From Loxodes magnus (taxonomy: Eukaryota; Ciliophora; Karyorelictea; Loxodida; Loxodidae): a DNA stretch of 64,000 nt. The DNA lies in the NCBI GenBank assembly GCA_946699065.1, contig CAMPDV010000015.1, positions 62,001 to 126,000 on the forward strand, read 5' to 3'. Positions 1 through 11,562 of the stretch are shown here, piece after piece (within the stretch, counting starts at the first letter, position 1; each line of letters begins with the position of its first letter). The notes under the pieces were generated by a model. That model searched no databases and was not told the DNA's origin. It saw nothing but the letters and a program-made list of their open reading frames with translations. A program made the position numbers and the translations under genes.

Positions 1-1488
1 CATCCAACGACAAATAGGAATAGGCTGAAGTTTTATAGTCAAATTACCAAAGCTTTAAAAGTATGAAACTAAGTGGTAATAGAGAAATAAAATACTTTAA
101 ATATCAGCTTTTGAAAAAGTAAGCTTAAATGATAAAAGAATGATAAGAATTTATTAATAATAAAAAAGCTTAATGGCTGTAAAATCACTTAAGTAATTTA
201 TATAAATAAACCAAAATTTTAAATTTAACAAAGCACTTACTAAATCTTAAAAAAATGCATGAATTTATCTCTAATTGTAATAAATAAAATGATGGAGTTT
301 GAAGTATCTTAAAATAAGTTAATCTTAAACTAGAAATAATAATTATTAGTTCAACTTTTAAAAATATTTATAGAAATAAAATAATTTATTGTTCTTTATG
401 AATTATAATACTAAATTTAAAAAATTAAACTGGATATAATAACTTTAATTTCACTCTATGAAATTATCTATTTAAGTTAAAGCTAGAAAGCTAAAAAATA
501 AATTCTATCATTCTTTAGCAACTTTTCCTATTTTAAAATTCATTATTCACTAAAATTATTTCTATTTTTATTCTTTTTTTAAATTAGCAGCCTAGTGAAT
601 GTAATACATATTGATAGAAAGATAATTAAGTAAAAGTAATGAAAATTATGGATATAATATTATTTATATGAAAAAATAGAAATGAAATAGAGAAAAAGGC
701 TATTAGTTAATTTCTATGCGAATGCCAGGAATTATTTTATGATATATTAAATTAATAATTTAGTAAAAATTTAAGCTTTAGAAACTATCTTTGCAATAAT
801 CAGAGATTTCTTAGTTTGAATATATTTTCATATTTTATTAAAAATAGGCACTCAAATTGATTTTAGACATAGTCTAAGATTATAATTTCTATTATTTATA
901 AATTAATAATTCTATGTTTAAAGATAACTTCATTACTAAAAGAAAATGACAAGTAGATATAGCCAATTTTTGCAATATTCTTTTATAAATTTTAAATTCT
1001 CAGTTATGTAAATTTTTATCTTATTAATCTCTTTTATTTATTTGCAAATGCATAATGTCCATATACACGATTCGGCTTTATCGGGGAAATTTTGTACAAT
1101 GGGTTGCTTGCTTATAATAATACTTTGAAAGAACTATTATTATTTATTAAGCTAGATTTTTAGTAAAGTTGAATACTTTTATAATATTTAGCCCATTTCC
1201 TTTCCTTAAAAGTTTTAAATAAGCTTATTCTAATAAACGTATACTAAAGCTTTAGTGTAGCCAATAAGAAGAAAGGGATTTTAGTTTATGATCAGATAAT
1301 ATTTTCTTTCATTATATCCTTCAATCTAGCATAATATAAAAACTCTTTAAATTGAGTTGATATGTTTAAAATGATATAAATAATTTGAAAATAATGAAGT
1401 TTAGTAAAGTGTTATTTTATTGTTGCTAAAGAAGAAACTTGCATTTTAAATATTAAATAGGTTTTTTAATATGCCCACATAATTTTAA
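1..1488. other. Intergenic, no supported gene
   Basis: AT-rich sequence without a recognisable domain or a frame with convincing amino-acid composition. A short patch of higher GC near 1066-1110 is the only compositional break; I could not fold or identify it. Confidence 0.5.
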
Positions 1489-2808
1489 ATGGAACAGACT
1501 TCTCCAGATTATAAATATTATGTGCTTAGTTTGTTTTCATCCTTTTCAATTTTTTCGCTAATGGCTCCTTATTTCCCTGAGGCAGCTCAGTAAAAGAGTG
1601 TTGAAAATTGAATAATAGGGTTAGCATATTCTTGCTATGCTATATTTGCATTAATTTCGTCTCTTTTGAGCGTAAATTTTATGAATAAATTCGGAAGGAA
1701 AAAAACTAATCTTTTGGGTGTAGCACTAGTAGGTTTTTCAACGATTGCCTTTGGATTTATATATTTTTTGGATTATTATTGGTTTGTGAGCTTAGCAATT
1801 TTAACGAGGTGCGTGAAAGGCTTCGGTAATGGATTACTAGGATCTGTCGTTTTGGCGTGTGCTTCAGACCATAGTAAGCATCTTTCTCAGAAATTAATAG
1901 GGCTAAATGAGATAATTTCTGGTATAAGTGCTATAATAGCTATTTACATAGGTGGACTTTTCTACTCTTTTTACGGGTTTCCTGGACCCTTCATCTTTTG
2001 AGGAGTTTTCATGATATTAAATTTCCCGTTTATTTACTTCGGAGTTAATGAAGTATCAGAGAAAAATGAATTACATGCTTCCTTACTTTAAGAAACTTCT
2101 ACAGAAGAGCTTACTTTCTCTTAAGCTTAATTTACAAAGCGATCGTTATTAAATTCGATGGCAATAATTATTATTGCATAAACCTTTTATATGCCAACTC
2201 CTTTCTTATAACCTGAGTTGAAAAAATATAACCCAAGCGAATTTATTATGTCGACTCTTTTTATAGTTGCTTCTCTTGGCTATACAATAGGTATTCCTAT
2301 TTTTTTATGATGCTTATAGAAGCTCGATGGAAGAATTTGCGTTACCATTGGATAATTAGGAGTTGGCATTTCAGTTATTTTATTTGGAAATGTTTTTTAG
2401 TTAAATTCTGTTAGCCTAATAGGAGCAGGACTATTCCTATGTGGAGTTTTTGCTTCTATTGGTACCATACCAGCGATTAGTGATATTAAATATGGACTTT
2501 AAGCGAAATATCCTTAATATTCTTCAGAGAAAATAGCTAACTGTGTTGGAGCTGTAACAAACGTAGCTTTTCAAGTTTCTAAAATAAAAGGACCAATTTT
2601 AGGTGGAATATTACTAGATATATGAAATTGGGCTATTCTAATACTATATGTCATCATTTGATAGTTTTCCTCTACCTTTGTATACTTGGTTTTTAATGAC
2701 CCATAGCAGACATATTAAAGTTGTTTTCGTTCAAAGTAAGACACACAAAATCTAACAAAGGAAGAGAATGAAATACACGACGAAGAAAAATAGTTCAAAA
2801 ACAATTGA
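1489..2808 (+). CDS. Major facilitator superfamily transporter
   Basis: Probable 12-helix MFS secondary transporter of 439 codons, the usual length for the family; substrate unknown. The ATG at 1489 is followed by a hydrophobic helix, and near residue 65 lies the loop 2-3 signature NKFGRKKTN, followed by helices containing GFGNGLLGSV and GFPGPFIFWG. A charged cytoplasmic loop, then a second six-helix half (for example SLIGAGLFLCGVFASIGT), ends in an acidic tail. TAA and TAG are read as Gln and at least five TGA codons as Trp, several inside helices. A single frame runs to the TGA at 2806; a TAG five codons earlier is an alternative end if TAG can stop. Transport direction and substrate cannot be read from the sequence. 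The fold assignment is confident. Confidence 0.8.
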
Positions 2809-4180
2809 AACATTTAAAATTCCTTAAACTGCGTAATATAACTAATATAGTTGAAGCTTTTACCCTTCTACTATAAATAGAAAGAAAATATCTTATTAGT
2901 AGTAGGAGAATTAGTTCAATTTATTATTTCTTTTTTAAATAATTCTAAAATTCTTCGCTGGATTTAAAGAAGATACTCTAATCTTCAAGAATGGTTTCAA
3001 ACATTTATAAGCTTACAATCTAAAATTTTATTTCTAATTTATTATATAAACTTTAGCTTTATTTCAGAACTATTGCAAAGAGTCAAGATTCAAAGAAATT
3101 TGCGATAGATGCTAAAGACACTCTGTAACTAAAGATCTTTAGTATAAAGATAGTTTTAATACCTTAGAGCTTTATATCTTGAAAATTTATTTGAATTATT
3201 ATTTTTTATTTAATTTACAACAAAGTTTAAAGCTAGAACTTAAAGAATAATTAAGGATGCTTCTATTATAGTTTTTAAATACAAATTTCAGAAATAAAGT
3301 TAAAGCATTTGCAAAAATTTACTTTATGATATTTAACTGATATAAAGCTATCAAGCTTCTTGTCTCTTTCAAATAGCTCATTGTCCTTCTGGAGTTAAAA
3401 TGATGCTAATTAAGATTTTAAAGCTGAAGGAAGAATATAATTATTTTTGAGCTTCTTTCTCTTAATAAGCATATGGTTATATCTTTTATTATATAAGTTT
3501 GACTTGAAACAATGCCTTTAGATTTAAAAAATCTAAGTGAATATATGAACGATTTATAGCAATAAAAGTACATAGTCATTCATAAGGTAGCTACTTCGTA
3601 AAATGATGCTCCTAATTTGATTTAACTTCTAATTTTAAATAAATTTACTATCTTTAATTTCAAACTTTTTTATTCTTTCTCTAAATAAAAAAATGCTTAA
3701 TAATCAGAAGCTAAAATTAGAAAATTATTAAAAGATGACAAATATAAAAGAATAAGGTTTGCAGAATAAATTATATGAGAAAATAGCAATCAGATAATTA
3801 TCTAAGGCTTATAATCATATATGTAGTAATAACTTTAGAATTATAACCTAGTCTATTAAAATAATTAAGGAATAAAATTCCTTATATAAATTTTATGGTT
3901 ATCTAGCTCATAATAAATTAAATAAGTTTATATAATCAAATTTAAATTTAAGCCCTTTAGATAGTTAAATTTTAGTTAAATTTTACTAATAATCTCTTTG
4001 AACAGATAGACAAAAATACTCAAAAAGGGTACTATTTATTAGAGATAAAAAATGTAATAGAAAAGAATGAATTTTTAAATTTTGGCAAGAAAGTGATAAA
4101 ATAATAGAAAATTGAATGCTTAGATATTTTTGCTGCTATAAATAAAATAGGTAAGTTTATTACATCTTTTTACATAAAAA
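2809..4180 (+). other. Coding-like open stretch, no start assigned
   Basis: The frame of the upstream transporter stays open here and its last part (about 3985-4170) has protein-like composition, for example QIDKNTQKGYYLLEIKNV. I see no domain, no convincing start codon and no splice signals that would join it to the RING gene. It could be a decayed gene, an exon of an unrecognised gene, or chance openness in a code with rare stops. Confidence 0.25.
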
Positions 4181-4780
4181 ATGATGATTTGCTTAAGATA
4201 CTTTGTACCACTGTCTGTGCTTACTAACATAATGTTTAGTATATTCGTACTAATACATCATAATCAAGAGTCACTTATCCTCAGCTATTTTATTACTTTT
4301 GCTCAAGTTGTCTTGGCCCTAAGTTTTAAGAGATGCATTAACTTTAATCCACTAAATCTTAATCGATATGCAGGTATGAGTTTGCTCAATTATTCTTATA
4401 CGTTTCTGGTTCTTGTAGTTGAAAGAGATTTTAATACTTTGGAAATTATCTTTATACTCTTTTTGTTTTATTATTGGATTTTAATCCTAGTTGCTGTACT
4501 TTTGTACAGCGAAGACCTAGAATTAGAAATCCTTAGATAACTTAGACAGCCTTTATAAGAGGGAATGCCTTAAGAATAAATCGATAAATTATAATGCAGA
4601 ACTAAATCACCTTACTAAGATTAAGAAGAATAGATTATTTGCTCTATTTGCTATTCTGAGATTTTAGAAGGTTAGATATACAGAGTTTTGATATGCCAAC
4701 ATTTATACCATTAGTCTTGTATTGATCTTTGGCTAGTTAAAGTAGCAAACTGTCCTAATTGCAAGAGAGAACTTGTTTGA
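4181..4780 (+). CDS. Membrane-anchored RING-H2 E3 ubiquitin ligase
   Basis: Protein of 199 residues. The N-terminal two thirds holds several hydrophobic helices; the C-terminal 50 residues form a RING-H2 finger with spacing C-x2-C-x14-C-x-H-x2-H-x2-C-x10-C-x2-C, beginning CSIC and ending CPNC. This layout is typical of membrane RING ligases that recruit an E2 to membrane substrates. The start is the first of two adjacent ATGs, just ahead of the first hydrophobic segment. Gln at TAA/TAG is needed to keep the domain open. It ends four residues after the last zinc ligand pair at TGA 4778. The target is unknown. Family-level confidence is high because all eight zinc ligands are present with canonical spacing. 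Confidence 0.8.
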
Positions 4781-4914
4781 GTACTTAAATTAATAAATTG
4801 CTTATAAGTAAATTTAATCTTCTATGATTTACCTCCTCTTAACCTATTTGCTTTAAGATACTAAACAGATTTAAAGCTTTATAGCTAAATAATTCAATTT
4901 ACCCCTAAAAATAA

Positions 4915-7900
4915 ATGAAATATCATGCTTCTTATCACTTAAATTCTTATCAATCTAAAATAAACAATTTTAAAGCCTTTTAATTAAATAATCTCATTCA
5001 AATCGCTGCTTTAGGTATTAAATGATTTTTAAATATTTTATATTAGTAAAAGTTATCCTTAATATTTGTTAGTCTATTTCATTTTATTTAGATACTTTTT
5101 CGCTTTGCTAGTAAGATAATATTCTTTTCTAGTTAAGCTGCTAATAAAGAACTCAATATTATTGAAATTAATATTCAATTAACTTTAATTCTCCTTATAT
5201 GCTTTTTTCAATCCTTTATTTTTAACTTAGAAATCTTGCTAAACTCTTTCATTTTTCTAGTTTAAGTTGCATCTAACCTTTTAATAGTAGACTTAAGAGG
5301 TTAATTATTTAATCATTTTGAAATATAAGCTATGTATTTTATTAAGCAAGTCATTTATATAAAAAATAATTCCTATTCTACTTTAAAGCTTTACCATATA
5401 TAGAAAGCTACTAGCATTCTAGGAGGCATTAACTTAATTGCCTATATAGTCTTTATTAGAAATAAGTACTTATAAGCTTCTTCTTTAGTTTTTAAGGCAA
5501 GATGTTGAGTTTACTTTTTTTCTAATAAATAAAATTGCTAGTTTAATCTCTCTAGAAATTAAACTAATTCTAATAAGGCTAGTCACTCTAAGCTAACTTC
5601 ATTAATTAGCAAAAAATTCTTTTAAGTAAAATAGTTTAAATTATTTTGCTTTATTAAAGGAAACTTAAAATAAATGTATTATATATTTGTATTCGAATGA
5701 AGATATTTCAAACTATTTGATTTACTCTTATTTAATAGCAGGAATAAAGTAAGCTATTTATCTAATTTCCATATATTAGAAGTATTTTACATTAGCACCT
5801 GCTTAAAAAAAGCTGATATCATTTACTTAGAATTAGTAGCCTAACTCTTAGATATTAGAATTAGAGATAGATAAACTTAAATAATAGATAGCACTTAAGA
5901 TCTGTAATTATATCTATAAATCTCTAATTTATTAACTGCTCCAATTGATATCTACTTTCCATTTATTTCTTAGACTAAATTTAATTCTTAGTCTAGCTTT
6001 ATTAATATTAAAATAAATAAAGTAAATACCTATTTAAATACTTTACCCTAGTCTAAAACTAACGATACAAATAGATAAAAATAAGTTATAGCATAGCAAG
6101 TTTTATTACTACTTTGTCTAATAAAAGTAATGAATAGTTAATAAGCCTAGCTTTATTATATATAGTAGACTATTCTAGTATTGTATAGAACTATCTTAAT
6201 TGGAATGAAAATAACCATATCTAGTTATAAGGTACATCTATTGAAATATTTAGTTCTAGCTAAATATGTATATAGTGCTATGGAGATGGAGAATTTAAGT
6301 AATTAGAGATAATAATAAATCAATGCTTATTTAAGAAAATATAAGAAACTGAATAAATTATAAGAGTATTAGGAAATAGGCTGAATGATAGATGATTTAT
6401 AAGAATTTGATGCCTATATAATTATTAAATAAGAGACTTCTATTATAAGCCAAGGGCTTTTAAAATTTCAATGAGTAAAAATAGCTAGAATCATAGTAAC
6501 TAAAGAATACTATAAACTAATTATCTTAGAGTTTTTAGTTATTTTTGGAAATAAATTATGAAAAAATAATTGGTAGAATAAGAAAAAATAGCTAGGATTA
6601 AATTTAAGCTTTATTTAATAATATAAATCTCTTAATTCTTAATAGCCTAAATTATGAAAATTTTAAAGTTCTATTTAAGATAAAATTAGTATAATCTTTA
6701 ATGATAGTTAAATTCATTATGCAAGTAGAAAATTCTAACGTAAATAAACTAGATTATTAGCTATAAATTGAATAAGGCTGTTATTTAAATAAAAGCTTAG
6801 ATCTTGAAGAAACCTAGAAAATTTTGCTTCTAGATAAAAAACCCTTTGTATATTTAATAGCTTAAGGTGTATAAGTTAGAAAAATGACTGATTTTTATAT
6901 TTACACATAATAAGCCAAATGAATTATTGTATATAAATTATGATAGAGATATATGCATTTTATAATATAGCTTATTATCTAGGTATTAACTTACAAAGCT
7001 TATTTTTAATTTATAAGCATGAAAAGATATAATGATTCCTAATTGTTTTTTATTCTAAAATGAAAGGAATTGTGTATGATAAAAGTAATTAGTTTGATTA
7101 TAAAAGAAGAATAAAAGGCTGAAAATTAATAATAATCTACTTTATACTCTACATTGGTTAATATCTTATTTATTTTTAAGAATTTGAGTATATAAGAAAG
7201 TGTATATTTACCAAGATAGGTATAATAATCATTAAAATATTAAGTTTTCATTAATCATCTTCAAAATAATTAGCAAAAAGGATTTTTATTTTATACTAAA
7301 ATATTTAAATTATGATGGATGAAGGTTTATAGATTTAGATATCAGTATCAATTGTTTAGATACCTTTGTTAATCTTAAGCTATTAGTAAGAACAAAGTAG
7401 ATAAGGATTTAAATTTTAATATCTGTGAAGTTTAATCTACTAAATACTATTTTTAGATTGGTTTCAAAGAAAAATAAAAGAATAATTATTTCTAATTTTT
7501 TATTTACCTTATAAGTTTCATATTTCTTGCTGTTACTCTATTATTTTTTATGAAGCATATAAAATCTTAAGAAAGCAGAAGAATGATCAGTTTAAGGATA
7601 TTTCTCAGTTTAATAAAATGATTTTCCATTATATTAAATGAATACAAAATGATCAGAACATATCCAGTTAAAATTCGTTAATAAGGGAGACATGCAGCGT
7701 ATCTGATAATATTCTTAATATAATAGATTCTTAATTAATAAGCATTAAATATAATCTGATAAAAGCACCAATAATTATAAAAGCTAGCATAATTTGATCT
7801 TTATGACTTGTATTATTGTTTATTTCAGCAGATTATAAATAATTGCTAGAATCTTGGTGGTAATTAATATACGTAAAGTGAATTATTTCATATTTTAGTT

Positions 7901-8019
7901 ATATCTATAGCTATAGTGATTCAGCTGGCTAATAGCCTTTTAAGCAAAGGTTTCAAAGATAATTCTTAATTAAAAGTAAAATAATAGCTTTGTAGTATGA
8001 AAACTGTACTAATCCTTGA
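4915..8019 (+). CDS. Putative large multi-pass membrane protein (end uncertain)
   Basis: One frame from ATG 4915 stays open for over 1,000 codons with a consistent character: hydrophobic helices at the N-terminus (about 4,990-5,500, including LTLILLICFFQSFIF), a soluble middle, a possible PAS-like strand (IIFNDSQIHYASRKF, about 6,680-6,740) and more helices near 7,780-7,900. This resembles the large ciliate membrane proteins with N-terminal helices and internal PAS domains, but I cannot name a family. TGA is read as Trp about once per 60 codons, somewhat above normal Trp use, so some could be real stops. The end at TGA 8017 is arbitrary: TGAs become dense afterwards. It may join the next two coding stretches through small introns I could not place. 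It may also be a pseudogene. Confidence 0.38.
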
Positions 8020-8527
8020 TTTCTTTCAAATTTGGAATGAAGTATATCAAAAAGTACAAAATATAAGCTAATAGCTATAATCATTTCTTACCTCTTTCCA
8101 TGACACACTTATTATACTTGCTGATATGTTTGATTTAATAGAAATATTTAAATAGTATAAATATACTGAAGCTTATTTTATAAGGAAGGAAAAGATAAAA
8201 GAGCAAAATATAAAATTAGTTGTAAAACTTTGTAAGACAAATGAAATAATTTAATAGCAGAATAAACTAATAAAATCTATAAGCAGATAATCCTTTATGT
8301 AGAATATTGCTTTATAACTATTATCCATAAATCAATACAATTTATAAAGTCTTTGTTACAGATAGATAAAAACCAAAAAAGTTATTAACGAATCGAAAGA
8401 AACAGAAGGATAAGTAATTAAAAAAGAGATGATGTATAGATGTATGAAGTATGTTTAAGTGTATTTGAATATATTTGATGTAAGGTCTTAGTATCATATT
8501 ATTGTTAAGATAATTTGATAATTAAAA

Positions 8528-9034
8528 ATGAAAAAACTCTTAGAAGCTTGCTCAATTTGCTTTAAGCCTAAAAATGAGCAGCCAGAATAAAAAGATAACA
8601 CAACATCGAAAATCAGTAGTATTAAGTAGGAATAATCAGTTGAATATGAAATATACAGTCAGGACTATAAAATACCTTAATCCTCTCCATAATCTCCTTT
8701 TTCAGTCTAAATATAGAATGGCAAAAATCTAGTTACCCAGAATCAGTTTGAAACTAGCAATGTGTTCTTTATAGGAGTTGCTAATCTTGAATAAAATATT
8801 ACAGAGTCAAGTTAGAGCAAATAAATAGAGAATAATGATATATAATAAACACCTACTTGAAATAGCACCAAATTAATTAGAAGAGAATTTTAGCAAAAGA
8901 TAAACAATAAAACTGAGAACGAAAGTAAGACTAAAACAACTTTTCTAATTATGAGATCAATTAAAGAGAAAAACGAACATCATAAACAAAAATATGAATT
9001 GATAAAGAGGAAAAGAAATAGTTAGTATTAATGA
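8528..9034 (+). CDS. Hypothetical polar protein or C-terminal exon
   Basis: 168 codons with clearly protein-like composition (rich in Ser, Thr, Glu, Asp, Gln), in contrast to the surrounding sequence. It begins MKKLLEACSICFKPK and contains the SSPQSPFSVQ and NVFFIGVANLEQ segments. No catalytic motif is seen. It looks like a cytoplasmic tail, so it may be the end of the large membrane protein upstream, in the next frame, joined by an unidentified intron. A TGA lies just upstream of the ATG. The terminal TGA at 9032 overlaps the ATG of the next coding stretch. Confidence 0.5.
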
Positions 9035-11157
9035 AATAATTTAGTTTATTTATTTATTTATTCATATTTCCTTTAGCATGGCAAATTACATTTAATTTAG
9101 TCAAAAGCTTCTACCATTACATACCCAAAATTATGAAAAATTTATCGACTGGCTTTCATAATGTTTTAGATTCATATTTTTATTATTTAATTATATAACT
9201 TATTCATATATACAGTCTTTAAAATTACTTTTGGCTACCTTTCTCTTGAGCGGCTTGAATTAAATAAAGATAAAATTAAACTTGTGATCTATATCAGAAT
9301 ATTCCTGCTCAATCCATTAGTCACAGAATAAAATGGTTTTTAATCTTCATTAGGAAGTATTGATTTTATCTTTTATATTTAATTATAATAGCTAGCTTGC
9401 TTTGTGATACTTAAAATAATTCAAAATTCAATCTGACCATTTTAAATTATAAACTAATTTTTAAAAAAGTTTTGCTTGCTCTAAATAAAATTTATTATAA
9501 TTTCTCCATACCCCTTTCCTGCTAATTCATTAAATAAAAGGAAAACGGCAAAAGTAACAAATATAAAGATTAAATAGTGTTAAAAAATTTGGTAGAATAG
9601 GACGCTAAATAGGAGATTTATGCAAATACTTAAAGGATAATTTACTTGTTCAAAATTTAAAGTTAAAATAAAGCAAAAATTTAAAAAGCCAAGTTATTAT
9701 ACCTAAAGAATCTTATAATAAAGACAAAAACTAAGATAGAAATGTTTTTAATTTAATGCCAATAGTTAGATTAGAAGTAGTAGATAAAATGATTAAAATA
9801 TAAGATATGTATAAGTTGAAACCTTAGTGTTATACCATTTATATCACTTGAGTTTTATTAAGTTTCAGATATTCATTATATTTTCCTACTTGCATTTATA
9901 TTTTAAACTATGATTATACTTCTTAAGATATCCTACCAATATCTTCAAAGCTAATGCTTCTTATCATTTCTAATATTTTAATTTCTCATACTACCTTTAT
10001 ATCCTACTATATGGTTGATTACTAATGAAGTTCTCTCTATTTGATGATTATTTTAATATACCTTTTTATATTAAATTCTTTTAATGTTAAAGAGATAAAA
10101 TGATATAGATCTTTAAAAAAGTTACTAATGTAAAAATTTAAAGAGGAATATAAAAATTAATCGTTAGAACTGAATGAGCTTAGATTATGTGCTTAGCAGC
10201 CTAAATTATTAAGGTTTAAATAATTGAGATATAAATCATCTTTGACTAAATCCAAAATATAGCGTCAATTTAGAAGTATCGGTTGGTTTAAATTAATTAC
10301 CTTTTTAGCTTAATTAAAATAAACATATCTATATTTGGCTATAATTAGCTATGTATTTTCTTTGATACCAAGCTATTTATTTTTATCTTGCTAATTTATA
10401 AATAAAGCAAAACGTAAAAGTTAGAGTAAATAGACCGAAAATTAACGAGCTTGAGATATAAGCTTATTTGTATGATAATATTGATGAAATATTACTAGTG
10501 GTTAATTATCTTAAAGCTTTATCAAATTCTCTTTATATTTAAGATTATTTTATATAGCAAGACGTTCTAGAGGAATATTTTATTATATCTGCTATACCTA
10601 AAAAAGCTATATGCTTTAGTTAATTAAATCTCACATCTCTTTTTATTAATATTAGACCTAAAAATTATATAAGCACTAATGTAGCTTTAATGAGAATAAA
10701 ATTAGAATTCTTGATTAATTTTAAAAAGCTTTGATTTAATTAAAGAAATAATTATGAAAGAAAAAATTTGGCAGCTAAAGACCAAAATTTGTTAGAGGTT
10801 TTCCAAAAAAGGAAAATAGCTAAAAAAATGAATCAAACAAAGCAAAAAAAGTGAAACAATTTAGTTTGGATCATTCATGTCAATTTTATAGTCCAGAATA
10901 ATAACTTAATAGAACAAATCATCGATAATTAATAGCCTAAAAAATCAAGAATTATTGATAATTTATAAATTATTAAATCCTAAAAGTATACAATAAATAT
11001 ATGCTTAGTTACTAAAATAAAAATTACTCTACATATAGAAATTTTCCTAGTTTTAAATAAGATTATATCAAAATTAAGTTAATTAATTATTCCAGACCCT
11101 TCTCTAAATTTTAATTTCTTTAGGATCGAGCCAAGTAAAATTGATCTCTTTCATTGA
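9031..11157 (+). CDS. Putative multi-pass membrane protein, unknown family
   Basis: Single frame from ATG 9031, overlapping the previous stop as ATGA, to two consecutive TGAs at 11155. The first third is hydrophobic (for example PFISLEFYQVSDIHYIF near 9,835-9,885 and neighbouring helices); the last third is soluble and convincingly coding, for example VRVNRPKINELEIQAY and YFIISAIPKKAICF near 10,410-10,620. No known domain was recognised. The same frame is also open upstream, so the start is a guess, and this may be the C-terminal part of one protein spanning 4.9-11.2 kb. Confidence 0.38.
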
Positions 11158-11244
11158 TGAATAGATAGTAAATTTTATTATGAAAATTGAAATGAATAAA
11201 TGCTTATTTAGACGAAGATCTTAAATTAGCTATTTTTCTTAATT

Positions 11245-11290
11245 TTTTGATAAATCAACAAAGTGCTTGTGGAGTGTTGATTTATCAAAT
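11245..11290. repeat. Inverted repeat / hairpin
   Basis: Two arms of 16 bases (11245-11260 and 11275-11290), 15 of which pair, separated by a 14-base loop. The arm reads TTTTGATAAATCAACA. It lies between the ends of two convergent genes, so it may be a 3' UTR or termination structure, or the relic of a small mobile element. Confidence 0.6.
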
Positions 11291-11562
11291 TATTAATTTG
11301 TTTAAAGAATTAAGAAATTAGTAAATCAAAATACGAATAAATTTAATCTTATTTATATGAATCTTTTTATTTGAAACCTCATAATGATGAACTCTTAATG
11401 CTATACATTTGATTTGATTGCTGGGTCAGTTTCTACTTTATGAAGATGTATTTGTTATGCGTTTTTAAATGAATTAAATTATTTAAAGTGGATAATAAAA
11501 ATTAATTAGCTTCTATAAATTTAGAAGAAAATGAAAAACTTCAAGTTTAATTTGAAATTGAG

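Noticed and set aside
1060-1140. GC-richer patch that might be a small RNA
   Set aside because: No stable symmetric pairing or known RNA motif could be made by eye.
4915-8500. Seven-transmembrane receptor assignment for the membrane-protein-like region
   Set aside because: Helices and a polar tail are present, but no receptor motif could be aligned, so no family is named.
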